The notes: generated by a model from the letters alone, not told the origin. A stretch of DNA of 44,843 nucleotides from Paraktedonobacter sp964250225 (GCA_964250225.1 CAXUEY010000036.1:1-44843); one strand, 5' to 3'. Positions 25,038 to 32,303 are shown, counted from the stretch's first letter. Numbers and translations: made by a program.

Positions 25038-25988
25038 CTAGCTTACAGTACGACAGAATTCATGGACCAGCGTGGCAAAGGCCTCTGGCTGCTCCAGGTG
25101 AATGGTATGCCCGGCATCAGGCACAATCCGCAAGCGGGCTTGGGGGATGCGCGCGGCCATCTGGTGCGCGATCTGGCAAAATTTGCCGTCAAGTTCGCCC
25201 GCGAGTACGAGCGTGGGCATAGTAAGCACGTTCAGTTGCTCATGCAGTGCTGGCTGAACCCCCGTGCCGACCCCGCGCAGACTGTTGGCCAGACCTTGCG
25301 CGTAGTTATTGAGGCGTTGGGTGCGTAATAACGCCCGCGTCTCTGGCGGCAGACGACTCTGACTGGCAAAGAGCGGAAGCTGTTCCCAACCATCCACAAA
25401 CGCCTCTATGCCCTCGCGCTCGATGCGGGCGGCCAGAGCGTTGTCATGCTGACTGCGCTGCTCGCGGGCGACGGGATCAGCCAGACCCGGCGAGGCGCTT
25501 TCCAGAATCAGCGCGCGAAAGAAGCTTGAGAAGGCCGTGTAGAGCGCGATTCGCCCACCCATCGAATAGCCCAGCAGGATAGCTTCTCCCGGCTGGATGC
25601 CCAATCTCTCCAGTACCGCCAGGATATCGGCCCGGCAGTGCTCAATGCTGTAACGTGTGGAATCGACAGGCGCATCAGATTTGCCATGCCCCAGCATATC
25701 CAGAGCGATTAGCCTGATCCCCTCTTCCACTGGTCCAACAAACGGTCTGACGACGTGTGACGGATAATGGCGGCTCGCTCTTCGGTCTGCCACACGAGCG
25801 GACTGCTTTGGCTGGCTTGTAGAGGCCAGATGACTTGTAACATTGGCGCCATAACTCTCCAGCCGTGCGCACAAATCAGCCCAGTTTGCGGCACTGCCGG
25901 TAAAGCCGTGCAGCAGCACCAGCGTTTGTTGATACTCGTGCAGTTCACCGCACAATGCAACCCCTATAGAGACGCGATTCACCAGCAT
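25038..25988 (-). CDS. menH: SHCHC synthase-like alpha/beta hydrolase with an internal insertion
   Basis: ATG 25988 (MLVNRVSIG) lies 16 nt after menD, with AAGGTGG upstream. The 316-residue product has the MenH pattern: VLLHGFTGSAANW near residues 24-36, DMLGHGKSDAP near 97-107, the nucleophile elbow LGYSMGGR with Ser142, an Asp in ELDGKFCQIA and the catalytic His in DAGHTIHLE. Between the first two motifs there are about 45 extra residues (about 46-89, S/R/A/H-rich), where other MenH proteins have only about 10. The reaction is loss of pyruvate from SEPHCHC to give SHCHC. The insertion may be a lid extension or a recently acquired sequence. Confidence 0.85.
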   Translation of the reverse strand: MLVNRVSIGVALCGELHEYQQTLVLLHGFTGSAANWADLCARLESYGANVTSHLASTSQPKQSARVADRRASRHYPSHVVRPFVGPVEEGIRLIALDMLGHGKSDAPVDSTRYSIEHCRADILAVLERLGIQPGEAILLGYSMGGRIALYTAFSSFFRALILESASPGLADPVAREQRSQHDNALAARIEREGIEAFVDGWEQLPLFASQSRLPPETRALLRTQRLNNYAQGLANSLRGVGTGVQPALHEQLNVLTMPTLVLAGELDGKFCQIAHQMAARIPQARLRIVPDAGHTIHLEQPEAFATLVHEFCRTVS

Positions 25989-26004
25989 ACGATGATATTC
26001 CACC

Positions 26005-27870
26005 TTATGCCTCACTTCCCGCCAGGAGTCCTGCCGCCGTGAGAGCTTGCTCGACTTCCTGCCAGAGCTGGCGGTGCATGCTGACATTGCTCTCGCGTTC
26101 AGTCGGCACCTCGATTACACGCAGTCCGCCCGTGCTCACACTGCTCTCCAGCGCGCGTTGGAAGTCGCTCCAATTGGTCACGCGCTGAAAAGTGCCACCA
26201 TACATCTCGACAGTCGGGCGAAAATCCAGGTGGGTTGGCGTGCCAAAAAGCTGCTCAAAGTGTTCCGGGGAGGCCGCCTGAGGCAGAAATGAAAAGATGC
26301 CTCCGCCGTTGTTATTGACCAGGATAATCGTCAGGTTTAGATTGTGCAGTTTGGCCGCGAGCAGTCCATTGAGGTCGTGATAGAACGAGAGGTCGCCAAT
26401 CACCAGCACAGCAGCTTTGCCCGTGCCGCCCGCTGCACTGGCTCCCAGCGCGCTGGAGATTACCCCATCGATACCATTCGCTCCACGATTGCCCAGACAC
26501 AACGGCGCATGTTCATGGGGCCAGAAGAAGGTGTCCATATCGCGCACAGGCATACTATTGCCCACGTAGAGCAGCGCATCTGGTGGCAGTAATTCAGCCA
26601 GTTCGGTGAAGACGCGACCCTCGAAGAGTTCAGTGAAGTCCCCGATGGCCGTGGTGAGAGCCGTGCGGCTGACGCGATCAGCCTGCAACCACGCTTCGGT
26701 CCATGCTCTACGCCCCTGCTGCCCTTCGCGTTCCCATTCAGGTGAACTTCCTTGAAGGGAATCGAGTGCCCTGCTAAGCTCTCTGCAAAAACTCTGAGCC
26801 TCAGCATAGAAGATCTGTGCCGCGAGTTGCGTTGGTTCTTCCCAACCATGATGTGGATCGACAATGATCTGCTTACAGGTCGCGGCGTGGCGTTTCATGT
26901 AGAGCAACAGCGGCTTAGAGGTAGGCATCCCCCCAAAACGCAGGATAAGTTGCGGCGCGTATTGCGCGCTAAAATGCTCATTACGCAGAAACGCATCATA
27001 GCTGCAAACTCTCGGATTCTGCTCATGACTGATCTGCGTTCGTAGCTGTGAGAGAGGGTCGGCTAGAATAGGATAGCCAGTTTTGCAAGCCAGGAGAGAT
27101 AAGAGATCACTCAGTGCGGGATCAGTCTGCGGCCCGGCGATGATGAGTCCGCGAGGATTGTCGACAATCTCGTTCGTGAGCTGTCCAAACATACCCTCGC
27201 CGCTGGTATTTTCTTGCCAATCCACCTCTATATACGATTGCCGGGCGGATCGTCCCTGCCAGGCCAGTGGATCGCGCTGCTCGATGGGCGGGAGCGGCTG
27301 GTCAGCGCTGGGCGAGGGTGTTAGTGGCTCGCGGAAAGGCATGTTCACATGGACCGGACCAGCTGGTGTGCTGCGTGTTCGGACCAGTGCGCGGTCAGCT
27401 ATCGTGCGGATATAGCGCAGGGACGCGTTGTTTGCTTCTGGTAGCGCGGTTTCCACATACCATTTCACGTGTGTCCCGTAGAGCCGGTTCTGATCGATGG
27501 CCTGGGGCGCGCCACATTCGCGCAGCTCAGGCGGGCGGTCAGCGGTTAGCACAAGCAGAGGCACATGGGTCAGGTTGGCTTCGATGATGGCCGGGAAGAA
27601 GTTCGCGGCAGCGGTGCCAGAGGTACAGAGCAGCGCCACCGGATAGTTGAGACGTTTGGCCAGGCCCAGCGCGAAGAAGGCGGCGCTCCGCTCATCGACC
27701 TGCATCCAACAACGGATCTCCGGGCACGCGGCGCAAGTCAGGGCCAGCGGGGTTGAGCGCGAGCCGGGACAGATGACCGCGTGGCGCAGACCACTGCGTT
27801 GCAGTTCATCTACAAACGCGCCAACATAGGCGTAGGTTGAGTTCTGCGCTTCAGAAGATGCCACAAACAT
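26005..27870 (-). CDS. menD: SEPHCHC synthase (thiamine diphosphate-dependent)
   Basis: A 621-residue ThDP enzyme. The N-terminal PYR domain has VICPGSRSTPLAL and the conserved Glu in VDERSAAFFALG; the C-terminal PP domain has VIGDLSFYHDLNGLL...NNNGGGIFSFLP, the GD...NN cofactor/magnesium motif. It adds 2-oxoglutarate-derived succinyl semialdehyde-ThDP to isochorismate. ATG 27870 lies 16 nt after menF. The length is somewhat above the 556 residues of E. coli MenD, which is normal for non-enteric homologues. Confidence 0.94.
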   Translation of the reverse strand: MFVASSEAQNSTYAYVGAFVDELQRSGLRHAVICPGSRSTPLALTCAACPEIRCWMQVDERSAAFFALGLAKRLNYPVALLCTSGTAAANFFPAIIEANLTHVPLLVLTADRPPELRECGAPQAIDQNRLYGTHVKWYVETALPEANNASLRYIRTIADRALVRTRSTPAGPVHVNMPFREPLTPSPSADQPLPPIEQRDPLAWQGRSARQSYIEVDWQENTSGEGMFGQLTNEIVDNPRGLIIAGPQTDPALSDLLSLLACKTGYPILADPLSQLRTQISHEQNPRVCSYDAFLRNEHFSAQYAPQLILRFGGMPTSKPLLLYMKRHAATCKQIIVDPHHGWEEPTQLAAQIFYAEAQSFCRELSRALDSLQGSSPEWEREGQQGRRAWTEAWLQADRVSRTALTTAIGDFTELFEGRVFTELAELLPPDALLYVGNSMPVRDMDTFFWPHEHAPLCLGNRGANGIDGVISSALGASAAGGTGKAAVLVIGDLSFYHDLNGLLAAKLHNLNLTIILVNNNGGGIFSFLPQAASPEHFEQLFGTPTHLDFRPTVEMYGGTFQRVTNWSDFQRALESSVSTGGLRVIEVPTERESNVSMHRQLWQEVEQALTAAGLLAGSEA

Positions 27871-27886
27871 CTCAGACCTCTTCTCT

Positions 27887-29446
27887 CTATTCTTCTCCGC
27901 TCAAACTGCGCAAAATCACTTGCAGTTTCAGGCACGACTCTGCGTACTCGGCCTCTGGTTCAGAATCCGCGACGATGCCACAGCCGGCGAAAAGCGTGGC
28001 CTGGCGTGCTTCGAGCAGGGCCGAACGCAGCGCGACGGCGAATTCTCCATTCCCTTGCAGGTCCATCCAGCCGATGGGGCCAGCGTACCAGCCGCGATCC
28101 AGGTTCTCATGGGTGCGGATATAGGCCAGTGCTGAGTCAGTCGGTGAGCCGCCAACCGCTGGCGTAGGGTGCAACATTTGCAATGCCTCCAGAATACAGC
28201 GATCTGGTAGCAATTCACCCACAATCGCCGTTTGCAGGTGCTGGATGTTTTTCAGACGCAGCAGTTCAGGGGTGTCGGCTACCCAGACCCTGGCACAGAG
28301 ACGCCCCAAAGCCGCGCGCATCATGTTCGTCACGATCTCGTGTTCCTGACGATTTTTCGCGCTCTGGAGCAGCTCACCGCCCAGCAGACGGTCCTCGACC
28401 TCGTTCGACCCGCGTGGCGCTGAACCGGCCAGGGCCATTGTATGCAGGCGACCATTGTGCGCGCGCAACAGACGTTCGGGCGTGGCACCGAGAAACGTGC
28501 GCGGCCCGCGCTGAAAGGCGAACACGTTGGCGCTATGATAGCTCTGACGCAACCGTTGCAACGTCGCAGTTAGCGTAAACGGCTGTTCGTTAGCCACAAC
28601 CTGAGCAGCGCGAGCCAGCACAACCTTCGCGAATGTCCCCTGCTGAATTTCATGCACCGTCCTGCCTACCAGGTTCTGCCAGTCACGCGCCGGCCACAGA
28701 TCATGCACCTGATACTCCAGGTCCTCTGTATCTGCGGAAATGGAGCCATTCGGCAAGGCATTCACCAGTTGAGATGTGTCATAGATGCCGCCTTTGGAGG
28801 TTGTCTGAGAGGCGGGGTCATCCGGCAACGATCTCACCAATTGAGAGAGCGCTGCAAGCTGCCTGCCCATGCCGTTTGACAGATTGTCGAGATCAGCACT
28901 TGCCTGGACCAGCCAGTTCAGCGTGAGGGTGGCCTGTTGTTGATGCTGGCGAAAGAGCAGCGTGGGGAGCACCAGCAGCCCGGCGGGAAAGTCGCGCCAG
29001 AGGGGGGTGGACGCACGCAGGGGATCAAAGCTGAAGCCCCCAAACAGTACCGGACCGCCAGCCACAGGTCCAGTAAAAGCGGGATCATACGCAATCACGG
29101 CCTCTGCACTCAACTCGCGCGCGGCCAGTGCTGCCTCATCAAAACGCGTGGTGCCGTGCGTTTCCAGCTTGAGAGCTGTGCCCGCGCCCACCAGAGCCAT
29201 CTGCCGCGATGGTTGCTCCCAATAGAAACACCGGCCCGCGTACAACTGTTGAAGCGCGCGCAAAATTTGCAGGGGATCACACGTCGGCACGCTCAACACC
29301 AGGCTGGCCAGCGTCGCCTGACCCGCTTGAGCGGCCCGCGCAGCAGCTTGAGCCAGAACAGCGCGTAACTGTGCAGATTGAAAAGAAACGGACCACCTCT
29401 CTGCGACACCGCAGAGGTCCGCGCGATTGGCGAAAACTTTATCCAT
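27887..29446 (-). CDS. menF: Isochorismate synthase
   Basis: A 519-residue chorismate-binding enzyme. The C-terminal half has the family blocks KVVLARAAQV, FLGATPERLL, ALAGSAPRG, KNRQEHEIV (Glu metal ligand), HLQTAIVGEL, LHPTPAVGGSP and WYAGPIGWMDLQGNGEFAVALRSALL. The N-terminal half is the variable part seen in MenF/EntC homologues. It converts chorismate to isochorismate and is the first gene of the menF-D-H-B-C-phosphatase-E cluster. The ribosome site before ATG 29446 is weak. A stable inverted repeat (CCTCT.CTGCG/CGCAGAGG) lies within codons 9-18. Confidence 0.92.
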   Translation of the reverse strand: MDKVFANRADLCGVAERWSVSFQSAQLRAVLAQAAARAAQAGQATLASLVLSVPTCDPLQILRALQQLYAGRCFYWEQPSRQMALVGAGTALKLETHGTTRFDEAALAARELSAEAVIAYDPAFTGPVAGGPVLFGGFSFDPLRASTPLWRDFPAGLLVLPTLLFRQHQQQATLTLNWLVQASADLDNLSNGMGRQLAALSQLVRSLPDDPASQTTSKGGIYDTSQLVNALPNGSISADTEDLEYQVHDLWPARDWQNLVGRTVHEIQQGTFAKVVLARAAQVVANEQPFTLTATLQRLRQSYHSANVFAFQRGPRTFLGATPERLLRAHNGRLHTMALAGSAPRGSNEVEDRLLGGELLQSAKNRQEHEIVTNMMRAALGRLCARVWVADTPELLRLKNIQHLQTAIVGELLPDRCILEALQMLHPTPAVGGSPTDSALAYIRTHENLDRGWYAGPIGWMDLQGNGEFAVALRSALLEARQATLFAGCGIVADSEPEAEYAESCLKLQVILRSLSGEE

Positions 29447-29623
29447 CGTTTTGTATATCTATAAGTAGCGCGAAACCATCCCAGCCGCCGGGCAGATACA
29501 GAGCGGCCTGGCACGACGCTCGCGCGGTAAGTATTTTTCATCTTCTCCTGAAGTAAGGGTTGCCTGTCGTATTATAGCGCGACCTGGGAAGATCAACCAC
29601 TTGCGTCAGGAGGCCAACGTTCT

Positions 29624-30349
29624 TTAATTACTGACTTTAGAGCGCCACCAGCCACCACGTTCTATCGTTTTGATACGGTGACAATTAGCACAACGAACCT
29701 CGCATTTGGCAATTTCGGCTTCAATGCGGGGCCATCCATAGTTTTGAGAAAGTATATGGGATATCTCATCAGTCTTCTGCCCGTTTACATGATCAAATTC
29801 GAGAACACGTATATCTGAACAACCACAATCGATGCAAGGATGTTCTTGGAGGTAAATATATACCATTTGGTAAGTTTTGCGAGGTCGTTTAGCAGGTTGA
29901 GTGCTACGCCAACCTTTTCCTTGTTCTATCGTTTTGATGCGGTGGCAATTGGCACAACGGACCACACATTTAGTGATTTCAGCTTCAAGGGTAGGCCAAT
30001 TAAACCCCCAGGTTAAAAGATTTGCTATTCCCTCAGACTTTTGCCCATTGATATGATCAAATTCCAGAAGGCGGATATCCGTCTCACCACAATCGATACA
30101 AGGATGAGTAGAAAGATATGTGTAAAGCTGGGACTTGTTTTGAGAGAGTACTCGCGTTTTACTAAGATGAGTTCGCTCATTATAGAGTGACTTGTTGTTC
30201 TGGTAATGCTGCTTACTCATTTCGGATTGGCAATATTTACAACGATTTTGCCGTATTCCGCGATCTTTATATTGCCAACGAAAATCTTCTTCTTCATCTC
30301 TTTCCTGCAAACAAATCGAACAAATTCTTTTCATTACAAGCAATTCCAT
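29624..30349 (-). CDS. Protein with N-terminal zinc ribbon and two tandem HNH-type domains
   Basis: A 241-residue protein; the start is uncertain between M1 and M6, and neither has a strong ribosome site. C10, C13, C37 and C40 form a zinc-ribbon-like N-terminus. Two repeats follow: C84-C87, FDHINGQK (D98, H99), RCANCHR (C132, C135, H136), and again C172-C175, FDHVNGQK (D186, H187), RCANCHR (C220, C223, H224). Each repeat has the DH...N...CxxCH arrangement of HNH (His-Me finger) nucleases with structural zinc. The repeats are about 60% identical, so they arose by duplication. The gene is A+T-richer than its neighbours and lies downstream of the intron-bearing tRNA-Trp on the same strand, after a terminator. 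A nuclease function is inferred. Confidence 0.75.
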   Translation of the reverse strand: MELLVMKRICSICLQERDEEEDFRWQYKDRGIRQNRCKYCQSEMSKQHYQNNKSLYNERTHLSKTRVLSQNKSQLYTYLSTHPCIDCGETDIRLLEFDHINGQKSEGIANLLTWGFNWPTLEAEITKCVVRCANCHRIKTIEQGKGWRSTQPAKRPRKTYQMVYIYLQEHPCIDCGCSDIRVLEFDHVNGQKTDEISHILSQNYGWPRIEAEIAKCEVRCANCHRIKTIERGGWWRSKVSN

Positions 30350-30430
30350 CTAATAAAATTATTATTTAACTTTGAATATATCATATAAATGTTTGGTGGT
30401 CAATAGATTATAAAAGTTTATTTCATAAAG

Positions 30431-30461
30431 AAAGACTCCTGAGTGTTCCTCAGGAGTCTTT
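30431..30461 (-). terminator. Rho-independent terminator of the tRNA-Trp transcript
   Basis: AAAGACTCCTGAG pairs perfectly with CTCAGGAGTCTTT (13 bp) across a 5-nt loop, followed by CTTTATG. It begins 4 nt after the 3' exon of tRNA-Trp. Confidence 0.85.
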
Positions 30462-30465
30462 AAAA

Positions 30466-31072
30466 CAGGGGCGACAGGACTTGAACCTGCAACACCTCGT
30501 GCGAAGCCGCTCTACTGGCTGTTTCCCATTGATGGGCCAGTTGCATCCTTCCCGAACCGAACGGGCGCCTCTCAGCGCATTCGGCTCTCCAGGAGCCATT
30601 TTCAGGCCCCCTGTATCCCTTCTCCATGTCTCAAGCATTACCTTGAGCGTTTGAGTACTATGGATACTCCGTCACCATGCATCTTGAGGATGTTTAGGCG
30701 ATCCCCAGGTTATACATTTACTCTGATCCGAACGTAGGTGCCCCGTTCATTGGTATCCCATTTTGAACAAATGGGCTGTTTCCAGGAGAAGCGTTTACCA
30801 ACCCTCCAAATATCGATTGATAATCCTGAGAAACATGCAACTGAGGTTCAGGCAATCCAGCTTTCACCATATTCGGCCTAGCTGCCCGACATGCTAATGT
30901 CAGACTTTTCGACCATGCTATTGTCCCCTGCACCTTTTCAGGTTCTTGGGTAAGGTCGTGCTTTAACCACTATCGCTTCAGTGATGTTGCGCATCCGCAA
31001 CGAGAGTAAAGGTACACATCTGGGCGCAATTCTTATTTGGAGACGAGTGCTCTGCCATTGAGCTACGCCCCT
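30466..31072 (-). tRNA. trnW: tRNA-Trp (anticodon CCA), split by a group II intron
   Basis: Two exons on the minus strand: 31072-31036 (37 nt) and 30500-30466 (35 nt), joining to a 72-nt tRNA. Acceptor AGGGGCG pairs perfectly with CGCCCCT, discriminator G73 (the identity base of bacterial tRNA-Trp), D-stem GCTC/GAGC, anticodon stem CTCGT/ACGAG, loop CTCCAAA with anticodon CCA, T-arm GCAGG-TTCAAGT-CCTGT. The joined sequence closely resembles E. coli tRNA-Trp (for example GTCTCCAAAAC and GGTGTTG). CCA is not encoded. The interruption lies between positions 38 and 39, at the foot of the anticodon loop. Because tRNA-Trp is usually a single essential gene, splicing should be efficient unless another copy exists elsewhere. 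Confidence 0.9.
30501..31035 (-). mobile_element. ORF-less group II intron in tRNA-Trp
   Basis: This 535-nt insertion has no credible reading frame. Near its 3' end is a 34-nt domain V (30554-30587): lower stem GAGCCGAA/TTCGGTTC with the AGC triad, upper stem GCGCT/GGCGC, GAGA tetraloop of the GNRA class, and a bulge before the closing strand. Domain I/III-like blocks CTGGGGATCGCCTAAACA (30690-30708) and GACGGAGTATCCATAGTA resemble those of Ll.LtrB. The domain IV position is only a short stem (CAGGGGGCC/GGCTCCTG), so no maturase is encoded. The 5' region has GCGCCCAGAT as in Ll.LtrB, but six nucleotides in from the splice site inferred from the tRNA. EBS1 TTTGGAG (30804-30810) pairs with exon CTCCAAA over 7 bp. 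The 3' end inferred from the tRNA is GC, not AY. Confidence 0.85.
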
Positions 31073-31083
31073 AAGTGCTCATG

Positions 31084-31112
31084 ATGATAGCAGAGCGAGA
31101 GGTATTTGTCAA
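31084..31112 (-). promoter_or_regulatory. Strong sigma-70-type promoter of tRNA-Trp
   Basis: Minus strand TTGACA (31107-31112), 17-nt spacer, TATCAT (31084-31089). The predicted transcript start is only a few bases before the tRNA 5' end, as expected for a tRNA gene. Confidence 0.85.
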
Positions 31113-31166
31113 GACCAAAAAGCTCTATCAAATGGCACAATGGACTTGCTTTGGCAACTCCGGCTG

Positions 31167-31379
31167 CTATTCTTCGTTTTCTACATCTTCAAATAATGCG
31201 TCAATGCTCACATCAAGAGCTTTCGCAACTTTCTCTAGCGTCAGATAGGCAACGTTGAGGCGATATGGCTCTCTAAATAACCCTTGAATTGTCTTCATAT
31301 TTAAATCAGCCACGCGCATAAGCCTGGATTGAGTCATCCCTTTTTGCTCTGCCAACTCCTTAACCCTTAATCGGCGCAT
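31167..31379 (-). CDS. XRE-family helix-turn-helix regulator
   Basis: ATG 31379 (MRRLRVKEL) follows GAGGAG by six bases. The 70-residue product is a minimal HTH_3/HTH_26 domain: LAEQKGMTQSRLMRVADLNMKTIQGLFREP forms the two helices of the HTH, and LTLEKVAKALDVSIDALFED closes the five-helix bundle. It likely binds DNA as a dimer. It is divergent from the PD-(D/E)XK gene and could regulate it, but no operator is evident. Confidence 0.85.
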   Translation of the reverse strand: MRRLRVKELAEQKGMTQSRLMRVADLNMKTIQGLFREPYRLNVAYLTLEKVAKALDVSIDALFEDVENEE

Positions 31380-31427
31380 CTTTTTCTCCTCAATTTTCTT
31401 TGCTTTGCGGTATTCTATCACGAAGTA

Positions 31428-31456
31428 TTGACAGAGACTAGCGTATAGCCTAGAAT
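31428..31456 (+). promoter_or_regulatory. Sigma-70-type promoter upstream of the PD-(D/E)XK gene
   Basis: TTGACA, 17-nt spacer, TAGAAT. It lies in the divergent region between the XRE gene and the endonuclease gene and leaves a leader of about 140 nt, which includes a small GTACCC/GGGTAC hairpin (31497-31511). Confidence 0.6.
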
Positions 31457-31602
31457 AGCATAAGATACCAACACATTATATTAGTGCTATGCGGGGGTAC
31501 CCTACGGGTACAGATACATCCAATGCAGGTTGTTGTACAGGTTGGATAGAGACTCTTCTTGAGGATAGAAAAATGTTGAGTCAGGTTGGAAGGAGTTTTT
31601 GT

Positions 31603-32097
31603 ATGAGGGATACATCACAGCGGGGGTTGATGTCCCACACGGCTATTTTGAACCACCTTGTCCAGTTAGGATATGAGGTGTTGTTGCCCTGGGCCGATCA
31701 TCTTGGATACGACCTGGCGTATTATATTGTTGAGGAACACAGAAATTTTGGATTCTTCATTCATCAAGAAGCGCGATTGGTACGTATCCAGTGTAAAACA
31801 GGGCGGCTGACAAAAGATGGGAGATGCATTGAGTTCAACACGGTGTCTATCTCAGCAGGCAAGCGTGGCAACTTAAAGAAGGGATATAGAGGAAAGGCCG
31901 AATTCTTCGCGGTGTATTTGCCGGAGAATGGAAAGGTCTATATGATACCAGTCGATGACGCCCCAAGTAGAACCGATATGACATTGCGGTTCAAGAGTGC
32001 AGGGTTGGTGCGCGGAAACCATAAGAAGACATACACCGTACCCTATGAGGAAATCAACGATCCACGATTTCACTGGGCAGAAGATTATGAGGTATAG
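31603..32097 (+). CDS. PD-(D/E)XK endonuclease-like protein (PDDEXK_5 / I-Ssp6803I type)
   Basis: ATG 31603 (MRDTSQRG) follows AAGGAG by seven bases; earlier in-frame starts at 31489 and 31573 are weaker. The 164-residue product has LNHLVQLGYEVLLPWADHLGYDLAYY with D37, then LVRIQCKTGRL with Q63-x-K65. This is the D...QxK pattern of the family that includes the tRNA-intron homing endonuclease I-Ssp6803I. The family's Glu in the first helix appears replaced (GLMSHTAIL, Ser/His where Glu is expected), so activity is uncertain. It is free-standing, 531 nt from the intron-bearing tRNA-Trp and 15 nt from the end of tRNA-Ser. A role in targeting a tRNA locus is an inference. Confidence 0.75.
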   Translation: MRDTSQRGLMSHTAILNHLVQLGYEVLLPWADHLGYDLAYYIVEEHRNFGFFIHQEARLVRIQCKTGRLTKDGRCIEFNTVSISAGKRGNLKKGYRGKAEFFAVYLPENGKVYMIPVDDAPSRTDMTLRFKSAGLVRGNHKKTYTVPYEEINDPRFHWAEDYEV

Positions 32098-32110
32098 TAG
32101 AAGTAATAAG

Positions 32111-32196
32111 CGGAGAGGGTGGGATTTGAACCCACGGAGGCGATTAACCTCAAGCGATTAGCAATCGCTCGCACTAGGCCACTATGCGACCTCTCC
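32111..32196 (-). tRNA. trnS: tRNA-Ser (anticodon GCT)
   Basis: An 86-nt class II tRNA on the minus strand: acceptor GGAGAGG/CCTCTCC, D-arm region GCATAGTGGCCTAGTGC, anticodon stem AGCGA/TCGCT with loop TTGCTAA (anticodon GCT), a long variable arm (TGAGGTTAATCGCCTCC) and T-arm TGGG-TTCAAAT-CCCA. Discriminator G; CCA is not encoded. Confidence 0.95.
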
Positions 32197-32274
32197 GGGA
32201 TGTACTTCGCTGGCGCATTCACCACAGGCGCTCTACGCCCCTTCGTGAACAACCACCGCTGGAAGGACATAGGA

Positions 32275-32303
32275 AATATACAGCACCTGAGAAAAAAAGT
32301 CAA
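32275..32303 (-). promoter_or_regulatory. Sigma-70-type promoter of tRNA-Ser
   Basis: Minus strand TTGACT, 17-nt spacer, TATATT, about 80 nt before the tRNA 5' end. Confidence 0.7.

Noticed and set aside
30718..30933. A 71-codon minus-strand frame inside the tRNA-Trp intron
   Set aside because: It overlaps the structured domain I including EBS1, has no ribosome site and no recognisable motif.
30501..31035. Group I intron as an explanation for the split tRNA-Trp
   Set aside because: The 5' exon does not end in U and the intron does not end in G, no P7/G-site core was found, and a group II domain V is clear.
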